From assembly GCA_948902155.1 (NCBI GenBank), contig CAQVQZ010000134.1, positions 1-5,912 of the forward strand: 5,912 nucleotides of DNA, written 5' to 3'. The position numbers and the translations under genes are program-made. A model generated the notes under the pieces. The model was not told the DNA's origin. It saw nothing but the letters and a program-made list of their open reading frames with translations, and did not search any database. Shown here one piece after another: positions 1 to 5,861 of the stretch. Position 1 is the first letter of the stretch. Each line of letters opens with the position of its first letter. This DNA comes from an uncultured Oscillibacter sp. Its GTDB lineage: Bacteria > Bacillota_A > Clostridia > Oscillospirales > Oscillospiraceae.

Positions 1-741
1 CCGGAACTCCGGGAGCTTCAGAAGCTGGCTGGCTCCGGCGGTGACGATCTCCCGCTGGCCCGCCTCTTCCAGGGCGTCCGCCGCGTAGCTCACGGCCTGG
101 GACAGCAGCAGGAACTGCTGTGGCGACGCCTGGTCCGCCAGGCTCATCAGCCGCTGGCTCATCTCGTCGGGCGCGGCGGCGGTAAAGAGGCTGTTCAGCA
201 GCCCGGCCACCGGGGACATCTGGTCCGGCTCCAGCTTGAGCTGCAAGCGCAGGAGCTGGCTCTTGACCCGGTTGTCGCTGGTCATCATGACCAGGATGTA
301 GTTTCGCTCGTCCACCGGCAGCAGCTCGAACCGCCGGGCCGTGACGCCGCTCTTCCGGGCGGCGGTGACGTAGGCGGGGTAGCGCACCAGGGCGGACACC
401 GCCCGGCCCGCCTGGCTCAGCAGCCGGTCCAGCTCCTCCATCTTCAGCTGGAGGGACTGGTTGATCCGTTCCGTCTCCGCCAAAGACAGGCGCTGTTCCT
501 CCATCAGCTCGTTGACGTACAGCCGGTAGCCCTTGGGGGAGGGCCTTCGCCCGGCGGATGTGTGGGGCTGTTCCAGATAGCCCATTTCCGTCAGATCGGA
601 CAGCTCGTTTCGAATCGTGGCGGAGCTGACGCTGCCGCCCATCTCGGCGGCGATGGCCTTGGACCCCACCGGCTCGGCGGTGCGGACGTAATCCTCCACC
701 ACCACCTTCAATATCTGGCGTTTTCGGTCCGAAAGCTCCAA
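1..741 (-). CDS. hrcA: Heat-inducible transcription repressor HrcA (5' part, runs off left edge)
   Basis: HrcA is the DNA-binding repressor of class I heat-shock genes. It binds CIRCE operators and is kept active by GroEL. The 247 codons present read without a stop to base 1; full-length HrcA is about 340-350 residues, so roughly 100 C-terminal residues lie outside. The N-terminus begins MELSDRKRQIL, followed by a winged-helix domain in about residues 1-75 with the family signature VSSATIRNELSDL (about residues 36-48) and then EMGYLEQPHTSAGRRPSPKGY. The remainder is the start of the GAF-like and dimerisation regions. I chose the TTG at 741-739 because it gives the usual family N-terminus and has a Shine-Dalgarno-like GGCGGTG six bases upstream. 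A GTG at 750-748 in the same frame would add MYT but lacks a well-placed site. The CIRCE and promoter directly upstream make it autoregulated. In related bacteria grpE, dnaK and dnaJ follow; here they would lie beyond base 1. Confidence 0.96.
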   Translation of the reverse strand, partial: MELSDRKRQILKVVVEDYVRTAEPVGSKAIAAEMGGSVSSATIRNELSDLTEMGYLEQPHTSAGRRPSPKGYRLYVNELMEEQRLSLAETERINQSLQLKMEELDRLLSQAGRAVSALVRYPAYVTAARKSGVTARRFELLPVDERNYILVMMTSDNRVKSQLLRLQLKLEPDQMSPVAGLLNSLFTAAAPDEMSQRLMSLADQASPQQFLLLSQAVSYAADALEEAGQREIVTAGASQLLKLPEFR

Positions 742-747
742 TGTGTA

Positions 748-754
748 CACCGCC
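748..754 (-). promoter_or_regulatory. Ribosome binding site deciding the hrcA start
   Basis: On the minus strand the bases read GGCGGTG, one mismatch from GGAGGTG, with a six-base gap to the TTG at 741. This favours TTG over the in-frame GTG at 750, which overlaps the site itself. Assignment is by inspection only. Confidence 0.5.
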
Positions 755-773
755 CGTCAACTGGAAATCTCAT

Positions 774-806
774 GCTTTAGCACTCCTTTTCCCTGAGTGC
801 TAAAGC
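774..806. promoter_or_regulatory. CIRCE operator (HrcA binding site)
   Basis: TTAGCACTC (777-785), nine spacer bases (786-794), then GAGTGCTAA (795-803) match the CIRCE consensus exactly, including the 9-base spacer. The symmetry continues for three more pairs on each side (GCT at 774-776 and AGC at 804-806), giving 12-bp arms. HrcA dimers bind this element and block transcription of heat-shock genes until GroEL is titrated by unfolded protein. It sits at the predicted transcription start of hrcA, 33 bases upstream of its start codon, so hrcA and any genes after it are self-repressed. Confidence 0.98.
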
Positions 807-807
807 G

Positions 808-836
808 AGTTTACCACTGGAACCAATCCTTGTCAA
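808..836 (-). promoter_or_regulatory. Sigma-A type promoter of hrcA
   Basis: Read on the minus strand there is a perfect -35 box TTGACA (836-831), a 17-base spacer (830-814) and a -10 box TAAACT (813-808). Transcription should start near 801, inside the CIRCE element, so bound HrcA would block initiation directly. The predicted leader to the TTG start is about 60 bases. The boxes and spacing are visible directly; activity is inferred from the consensus. Confidence 0.88.
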
Positions 837-854
837 TGGATGGATATAAACAAA

Positions 855-883
855 TTGTAAACAAACGGAGACATATTTTTAAA
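855..883 (+). promoter_or_regulatory. Weak candidate promoter for the aminotransferase-nifJ unit
   Basis: TTGTAA (855-860), a 17-base spacer and TTTAAA (878-883) match the sigma-A consensus at four of six positions in each box. A second possible -10 box, TATAGA at 971-976, has no good -35 partner but would start a transcript just before the tandem hairpins. Neither is strong, and the true promoter of the plus-strand genes remains uncertain. Confidence 0.2.
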
Positions 884-943
884 CAGTGTCCTTTTCTGAG
901 AAACAACGCCGGGAATCCCCGGAAATATGGAAAAAAATATGTC
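870..943. repeat. 11-bp inverted repeat in the A+T-rich intergenic region
   Basis: GACATATTTTT (870-880) is exactly reverse-complementary to AAAAATATGTC (933-943), with 52 bases between. The loop contains a 5-bp stem at 909-913/918-922. In RNA this would make a long arm with an internal hairpin; in DNA it could be a pair of protein-binding half sites. Low-complexity A/T content makes chance symmetry more likely. No function is assigned. Confidence 0.4.
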
Positions 944-994
944 CATTTCTGCAGGAACTTGTCCCGGCGGTATAGATTTTTCGGAGGCGCTGTG

Positions 995-1064
995 CTATGC
1001 TCTTTCGTAGGCGGCTTTTGGAAGCTGCGGAGTCTGGAAACAGGCTCCGGGCGCGTGCGCGCCC
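995..1064 (+). other. Tandem array of four abutting hairpins in the aminotransferase leader
   Basis: Four potential stem-loops follow one another with no unpaired base between them. Stem 1 is 995-999 with 1006-1010 (5 bp, one G-U). Stem 2 is 1011-1017 with 1022-1028 (7 bp, one G-U, loop TTGG). Stem 3 is 1029-1036 with 1041-1048 (8 bp, one G-U, loop GAAA, a GNRA-type tetraloop). Stem 4 is 1049-1054 with 1059-1064 (6 bp, all G-C), and two further pairs would leave a 2-base loop. The ribosome binding site begins about nine bases later and is left free. There is no T-run after stem 4, so this is not an intrinsic terminator. I do not recognise a known riboswitch class. A structured 5' leader is the inferred identity. 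Confidence 0.45.
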
Positions 1065-1072
1065 GTGAGAGG

Positions 1073-1078
1073 AAGGAG
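1073..1078 (+). promoter_or_regulatory. Ribosome binding site of the aminotransferase gene
   Basis: AAGGAG lies nine bases before the ATG at 1088. It fixes that ATG as the start, rather than the GTG at 797 that would extend the frame by 97 codons. Confidence 0.85.
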
Positions 1079-1087
1079 AAGATACCC

Positions 1088-2248
1088 ATGTCATTCGTTT
1101 CGGAAAAAAGCAAAGCCACCCCCCGCTCCGTAATCCGGGAGATGTTCGCCATGCAGACAGGGCTGGACAATCTGGTCAGCTTTGCCTTGGGCGAGCCGGA
1201 TTTCACCGCCCCCCGGCACACCATTGAGGCTGCGGCGGAATCCCTCCGCCGGGGAGAAACCCACTACACCCCCAACGCCGGCATCCCCGCCCTGCGGGAG
1301 GCCATTGCCCGGTCCTATGAGGAGCGGGGGCTGTCCTACCGCCCGGAGGAGATTCTGGTGGGCGCGGGGGCCATCAGCGTGCTGTGCCTGGCCTGCACCG
1401 CCGTGCTGGACATCGGCGACGAGGTCCTCCTGCCGGACCCCGGCTGGGCCAACTACCAGGGCCTCATCATGCAGGTGGGGGCCAAGCCCGTCCCTGTCCG
1501 GGTGTCGGAGGAAAACGGCTTCATGTACGACATCGACGACCTCCGGGCCGCCGTCACCCCCAAGACCAAGCTCATCCTCATCAACTCCCCGTCCAACCCC
1601 ACCGGCGGCGTGGCCGATGCGGAAAACCTCCGCCAGATCGCCGAGCTGGCCAGGGAGAAGGACCTCTACATCCTCACCGACGAGATCTATCACGAGCTGC
1701 TGTGGACCGGGGAGCCCTATACCAGCATCGCCTCCTTCCCCGGCATGAAGGAGCGGACCATCGTCATTGACGGCTTTTCCAAAAAGTACGCCATGACCGG
1801 CTTCCGCCTGGGCTGGGGCGCCGCCCCGGAGGAGGTCATTGCCACCATGACCAAGCTGCTGGAAAACGTCCTCTCCTCCGTCAACGAGGGCGTTCAGTGG
1901 GCGGGGGTCGCCGCCCTCACCGGGGACCAGAGCTGCGTAACGGAGATGCTGGACCACTACCGCCGCCGCCGGGAGATCATCGTGGAGGGGCTGAACAGCA
2001 TCGACCGCGTCAGCTGCCTGCCGCCCAAGGGCGCGTTTTACGCCTTCCCCAACATCTCCCGGACCGGCCTCAGTTCCCGAGACTTCGCCATCCGCCTGCT
2101 CCAGGAGACCCATACGGTGGTGGTCCCCGGCATCGGCTTCGGCCAGGGCGGCGAGGGCTTCATCCGCATTTCCTACGCCACCAGCGAGGAGAACATCCGG
2201 GAGGGCCTGCGCCGCATGAAGCAGTTCGTTGAGAGACTGCCCGACTGA
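1088..2248 (+). CDS. PLP-dependent class I/II aminotransferase (aspartate/aromatic type)
   Basis: This 386-residue cytosolic fold-type I aminotransferase moves an amino group between an amino acid and a 2-oxo acid, with pyridoxal phosphate as cofactor. Length and motifs are those of the AspAT gamma subgroup. They are GEPDF (35-39), Trp120 in PDPGWANY (expected to stack on the cofactor ring), SPSNPTGG with Asn170, DEIYHELLW with Asp198 and Tyr201, FSKKYAMTGFRLGW with Lys232 as the Schiff-base lysine, and FIRISYA with Arg360 expected to bind the substrate carboxylate. The ATG at 1088 has a clear AAGGAG nine bases upstream. No signal peptide or membrane segment is seen. It is first in a probable two-gene operon with nifJ, 64 bases downstream. 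Substrate cannot be read from sequence: aspartate, aromatic amino acids, alanine or others are all possible, so no gene symbol is given. Confidence 0.95.
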   Translation: MSFVSEKSKATPRSVIREMFAMQTGLDNLVSFALGEPDFTAPRHTIEAAAESLRRGETHYTPNAGIPALREAIARSYEERGLSYRPEEILVGAGAISVLCLACTAVLDIGDEVLLPDPGWANYQGLIMQVGAKPVPVRVSEENGFMYDIDDLRAAVTPKTKLILINSPSNPTGGVADAENLRQIAELAREKDLYILTDEIYHELLWTGEPYTSIASFPGMKERTIVIDGFSKKYAMTGFRLGWGAAPEEVIATMTKLLENVLSSVNEGVQWAGVAALTGDQSCVTEMLDHYRRRREIIVEGLNSIDRVSCLPPKGAFYAFPNISRTGLSSRDFAIRLLQETHTVVVPGIGFGQGGEGFIRISYATSEENIREGLRRMKQFVERLPD

Positions 2249-2264
2249 CCGGAGGGCCTTGAAA

Positions 2265-2280
2265 GCGGCGGAACCGCCGC
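2265..2280 (+). other. G+C-rich hairpin in the aminotransferase-nifJ spacer
   Basis: GCGGCG (2265-2270), loop GAAC, then CGCCGC (2275-2280) form a perfect 6-bp stem, or 7 bp with a 2-base loop. It lies between the aminotransferase stop and the nifJ ribosome binding site. No T-run follows, so it should not terminate strongly. It may mark mRNA processing or stability between the two genes, or simply reflect high G+C. Confidence 0.45.
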
Positions 2281-2300
2281 CGCGCGTCCCGTCAGGGAGA

Positions 2301-2305
2301 AAGGA
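2301..2305 (+). promoter_or_regulatory. Ribosome binding site of nifJ
   Basis: AAGGA, preceded by GGGAG, lies seven bases before the ATG at 2313. It selects this start over upstream in-frame codons that overlap the end of the aminotransferase gene. Confidence 0.8.
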
Positions 2306-2312
2306 TGCCACT

Positions 2313-5300
2313 ATGTCCAAAAAGAATTTCGCCGTCATGGACGGCAACACCGCCGCGGCTTACGCCTCCTACGCCTTTACCGAGGTAGCCGCGATCTATC
2401 CCATCACCCCCTCCTCCACCATGGCCGAGAAGGTGGACGAGTGGGCCGCCAAGGGGAAGAAGAACGTCTTCGGCAAGCCGGTGGAGGTCATCGAGATGCA
2501 GTCCGAGGCCGGCGCGGCGGGGACCTGCCACGGCTCCCTCCAGGCCGGAGCCCTCACCACTACTTACACCGCCTCCCAGGGCCTTTTGCTGATGATTCCC
2601 CCGATGTACAAAATCGGCGGCGAGTTCCTGCCCGGCGTGTTCCACGTCTCCTGCCGCACCGTCAGCGCCCACGCCCTGTCCATCTTCGGCGACCACTCCG
2701 ACGCCATGAGCTGCCGGATGACCGGCTTCGGCATGCTGATGTCCGCCTCCCCCCAGGAGGCCATGGACCTTGGCGCGGTGGCCCACCTGTCCGCCATCGG
2801 CGGGCGCTATGCCTTCATGCATTGCTTTGACGGCTTCCGGACCTCCCACGAGATGCAGCGCATCGAGACGCTGGATTACGACGACCTGGAGGGCCTGATC
2901 GATCAGGAGCAGCTGAAAGCCTTCCGCAAAAACGCCCTGAACCCCGAGCACCCCTGCACACGGGGCACCACGGTGAATCCGGACGTGTTCTTCCAGTGCC
3001 GGGAGGGAGCCAACGAGAAGATTGCCGCCATTCCCGGCGTGGCCCAGCACTACATGGATGAGATCAACAAGCTCACCGGGCGGGATTACCGGCTCTTCAA
3101 CTACCACGGCGCGCCGGACGCGGAGGAAGTCGTGGTGGTCATGTGCTCCGCCGCCGAGACGGTCCGGGAAACCGTGGACTACCTCAACGCCCAGGGCCGG
3201 AAGGTGGGCATGGTCCAGGTCCACCTGTACCGCCCCTTCTCCGTCAGTCACTTTGCCGCCGCCATTCCCGCCAGCTGCAAGCGGGTCGCCGTGCTGGACC
3301 GCACCAAGGAGGCGGGCGGCGTGGGCGAGCCGCTGTATCTGGACGTTCAGACCGCCCTGCTCCAGGCCGGGCGGCGGGACGTGGAGGTGGTGGGGGGCCG
3401 CTACGGCCTCAGCTCTAAGGACACCACGCCGGGCCAGATCATGGCCGTCTTTGACAACCTCCGCCGAGAGGTCCCCAAGAACAGCTTTACCATCGGCATC
3501 GAGGACGATGTGACCTTCACCTCCCTGCCCTGCCCGGACGTGGTCCTGGCCCATCCCGGCCAGACCGCCTGCAAGATTTGGGGCGTGGGCGGCGACGGCA
3601 CTGTGGGCGCGAATAAGAACGCCATCACCACCATCGGCCTTGCCGCCGGGAAGTACGCCCAGGCGTATTTCGCCTACGACTCCATGAAGTCCGGCGGGCT
3701 GACCCAGAGCCATCTCCGCTTCGGCGACGAACCCATCCATTCCACCTATCTGGTCTCCGCCGCGGACTTCGTGGGCTGTCACGCTCCCACCTACGTCCAG
3801 AAGTACGACACCACCGCAGACCTGAAAGAGGGCGGCGTCTACCTCCTGAACTGCCCCTGGTCCCCGGAGGAGCTGGACAGCCGCCTCCCGGCCAAGATGA
3901 AGCGGGACCTCTGCCGGAAGCACGCCCGGTTCTACACCATGGACGCGTCCAGGCTGGCCCGGGAGCTGGGCCTGGGGAGCCGTATCAACACGATTTTGCA
4001 GGCCGCGTTCTTCCAGCTGACCCAGGTGATTCCCATTGACCTGGCGGTCAGCGAGATGAAGCGGGGCAACTACAACAGCTACTTCAAAAAGGGCGGTCAG
4101 GAGATCGTCGACCTGAACGACCGGGCCGTGGACGCGGGCCTCAGCGGCATGACCCAGGTAGAGATTCCTGCCGCCTGGGCGGACGCGCCGGATGGCGCGC
4201 CGGAGGTCCTGAAAGGCACGCCCTTCGTTAAGGAGATCGTGGTCCCCATGGACCGCCAGCAGGGCGACAAGCTGCCCGTCTCCCTCTTCAAAAAGCACAA
4301 CTGCCTGGACGGCACATGGGAGAACGGCACCACCGCCTACTCCAAGCGGGGCGTGGCGGTGTCCGTGCCCAAATGGGACCCGGAGAAGTGCATTCAGTGC
4401 AACCGCTGCGCCATGGCCTGTCCCCACGCCGCTATCCGCCCGGTGCTGCTGACGGCGGAGGAGCTGTCCACTGCCCCGGCGTCCTTCGTTACCGTTCCCG
4501 CCAAGGGCGTGGGCGGGAAGGACTACGCCTTCCGGATGCAGGTCTCGCCTTACGACTGCCTGGGCTGCGGCGTGTGCCTCACCGCCTGCCCCGCCCAGGG
4601 CGCGCTGGAAATGGCCCCCTTCGAGGAGCAGCGGGACCAGCAGGCCAACTTCGACCGTTTCGCCATGAACGAGGACTGCCTCAAGCACGACGTCATCAGC
4701 GACAAGAGCGTCAAGGCCATCCAGTTCGCCAAGCCCTATTTCCAGTTCTCCGCCGCCTGCGCGGGCTGCGCGGAAACCACGTACATCAAGCTGGTTACCC
4801 AGCTCTTCGGCGACCGCATGTACATCGGCAACGCCTCCGGCTGTTCCTCCGCCTACGGCGGGGCCATGCCCATGACGCCCTACGCCTATGACCAAAAGGG
4901 TTTCGGCCCCGCCTGGGCCATGAGCCTGTTCGAGGACAACGCCGAGTACGCCTATGGTTTCCAGCGGGCCCACGACGCCGTCCACGGGGAGATTCTCCTC
5001 CGGCTGGAGGCTCTGCGGGACCAGGGCGTGGCGGCGGACGCCGTCTCCGCCTATCTGGAGAAGTGGTCCGACACCACCGTCACCCGGCAGGTCAGCGACG
5101 ACCTCATCGCCGCCCTGGAAGCCGCTCCCGCCACGGAGGAGGGCGCGTTCGTCCTCCAGAACCGAGAGTACCTGACGAAAAAATCGGTCTGGGCCTTCGG
5201 CGGAGACGGCTGGGCCTATGACATCGGCTTCGGCGGCATCGACCACGTGCTGGCCCAAAACCGGGACGTAAACATGCTGGTCATGGACACGGAGGTCTAC

Positions 5301-5834
5301 TCCAACACCGGCGGGCAGTCCTCCAAGGCCACCCCCGCCGCCGCCGTGGCGAAGTTCGCCGCCGGAGGCAAGGAGGTCAAGAAGAAGGACCTGGGAGCCA
5401 TCGCCATGAGCTACGGCTACATCTACGTGGCCCAGGTAGCCATGGGCTACGACCAGGCCCAGACCCTGAAAGCCATCCGGGAGGCGGAAGCCTACCCCGG
5501 CCCGTCCCTGGTCATCGCCTACTGCCCCTGCCTGGAGCACGGCATCAAGGCGGGCATGAGCTGCACCCAGACGGAGATGAAAAAAGCGGTGGAGTGCGGC
5601 TATTGGCACCTCTACCGCTACGACCCCCGGCGGGCCGCCGAGGGGAAGAACCCCTTCCAATTAGACTCCCCCGCCCCGGACGAGAGCAAGCTGATGGACT
5701 ATCTCAAAGGCGAAAACCGCTACGCGTCCCTGCAAATCAACTTCCCCCAGCGGGCCGAGGCCCTCTATCGGAAAACGGCAAAAGATGCAAGAGAACGCTA
5801 TGAAAAATACCGAAAGTTGTCTCAGGAGGACTGA
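2313..5834 (+). CDS. nifJ: Pyruvate:ferredoxin (flavodoxin) oxidoreductase, single-chain homodimer type
   Basis: This enzyme oxidises pyruvate with CoA to acetyl-CoA and CO2 and passes two electrons to ferredoxin or flavodoxin; it is central to anaerobic fermentation. At 1173 residues it is full length for the fused family. Domain I has YPITPSS with Thr32, Glu65 in MQSEAGAAG and Arg115 in VSCRTVSAH, matching the active-site Thr31, Glu64 and Arg114 of the Desulfovibrio africanus enzyme. The gamma-type domain carries GVGGDGTVGANKN (about 424-436), followed by an EKR-type segment near SEMKRGNYNSYF (580-591). Two 4Fe-4S clusters use Cys693/696/699/703 and Cys749/752/755/759, each set ending in Cys-Pro. 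The C-terminal thiamine diphosphate domain has Cys816/819, Cys844 and Cys1073 for the proximal cluster, GDGWAYDIG with Asp965, and YSNTGGQSSKATP with Asn998. The start fits the family N-terminus and a nearby AAGGA. It probably shares a transcript with the aminotransferase. Other 2-oxo acids could be side substrates. Confidence 0.98.
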   Translation: MSKKNFAVMDGNTAAAYASYAFTEVAAIYPITPSSTMAEKVDEWAAKGKKNVFGKPVEVIEMQSEAGAAGTCHGSLQAGALTTTYTASQGLLLMIPPMYKIGGEFLPGVFHVSCRTVSAHALSIFGDHSDAMSCRMTGFGMLMSASPQEAMDLGAVAHLSAIGGRYAFMHCFDGFRTSHEMQRIETLDYDDLEGLIDQEQLKAFRKNALNPEHPCTRGTTVNPDVFFQCREGANEKIAAIPGVAQHYMDEINKLTGRDYRLFNYHGAPDAEEVVVVMCSAAETVRETVDYLNAQGRKVGMVQVHLYRPFSVSHFAAAIPASCKRVAVLDRTKEAGGVGEPLYLDVQTALLQAGRRDVEVVGGRYGLSSKDTTPGQIMAVFDNLRREVPKNSFTIGIEDDVTFTSLPCPDVVLAHPGQTACKIWGVGGDGTVGANKNAITTIGLAAGKYAQAYFAYDSMKSGGLTQSHLRFGDEPIHSTYLVSAADFVGCHAPTYVQKYDTTADLKEGGVYLLNCPWSPEELDSRLPAKMKRDLCRKHARFYTMDASRLARELGLGSRINTILQAAFFQLTQVIPIDLAVSEMKRGNYNSYFKKGGQEIVDLNDRAVDAGLSGMTQVEIPAAWADAPDGAPEVLKGTPFVKEIVVPMDRQQGDKLPVSLFKKHNCLDGTWENGTTAYSKRGVAVSVPKWDPEKCIQCNRCAMACPHAAIRPVLLTAEELSTAPASFVTVPAKGVGGKDYAFRMQVSPYDCLGCGVCLTACPAQGALEMAPFEEQRDQQANFDRFAMNEDCLKHDVISDKSVKAIQFAKPYFQFSAACAGCAETTYIKLVTQLFGDRMYIGNASGCSSAYGGAMPMTPYAYDQKGFGPAWAMSLFEDNAEYAYGFQRAHDAVHGEILLRLEALRDQGVAADAVSAYLEKWSDTTVTRQVSDDLIAALEAAPATEEGAFVLQNREYLTKKSVWAFGGDGWAYDIGFGGIDHVLAQNRDVNMLVMDTEVYSNTGGQSSKATPAAAVAKFAAGGKEVKKKDLGAIAMSYGYIYVAQVAMGYDQAQTLKAIREAEAYPGPSLVIAYCPCLEHGIKAGMSCTQTEMKKAVECGYWHLYRYDPRRAAEGKNPFQLDSPAPDESKLMDYLKGENRYASLQINFPQRAEALYRKTAKDARERYEKYRKLSQED

Positions 5835-5861
5835 ATCTCAAAAAAGATCTTTACATTTTAA

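Larger units (their letters stand above)
807..1087. other. Divergent intergenic region between hrcA and the aminotransferase gene
   Basis: About 280 bases separate the CIRCE element from the aminotransferase start. The first half (about 837-960) is clearly richer in A+T than the flanking genes. It carries an 11-bp inverted repeat and a small hairpin, CCGGG (909-913) and CCCGG (918-922). The second half is G+C-rich and holds four abutting hairpins and a ribosome binding site. The aminotransferase frame stays open back to a GTG at 797, but the encoded residues are rich in Lys, Arg, Cys, Phe and Trp, unlike the enzyme, and that start lies inside CIRCE. I see no convincing gene here. Confidence 0.7.

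Noticed and set aside
562..780. 72-codon plus-strand open frame starting at 562
   Set aside because: It lies antisense within hrcA and its promoter region, where the minus-strand HrcA reading is unmistakable.
851..870. TTGTAAACAA at 855-864 as a Rex-type redox operator
   Set aside because: The half sites TTGT and ACAA are only two bases apart, while Rex sites need longer arms around a wider spacer.
1048..1065. G+C-rich inverted repeat as an intrinsic terminator or attenuator
   Set aside because: No run of T follows it. The next bases are the purine-rich ribosome binding site.
797..1087. 97-codon N-terminal extension of the aminotransferase from a GTG at 797
   Set aside because: The start lies inside the CIRCE element, has no ribosome site, and the residues are unlike the family. 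ATG 1088 has AAGGAG and yields the normal length.
1091..2350. A 419-codon open frame on the minus strand opposite the aminotransferase gene
   Set aside because: Same cause: biased third positions remove stops on the opposite strand. It also crosses the operon spacer and has no recognisable motifs.
2292..5660. A 1122-codon open frame on the minus strand opposite nifJ
   Set aside because: It is the mirror of a high-G+C coding frame. Its product is dominated by Gly, Ala, Val, His and Leu with no domain pattern, while the plus strand encodes a complete NifJ with all ligands.
5843..5852. Palindrome AAAGATCTTT after nifJ as a terminator
   Set aside because: It has no G+C stem and no loop, so it would not make a stable RNA hairpin.
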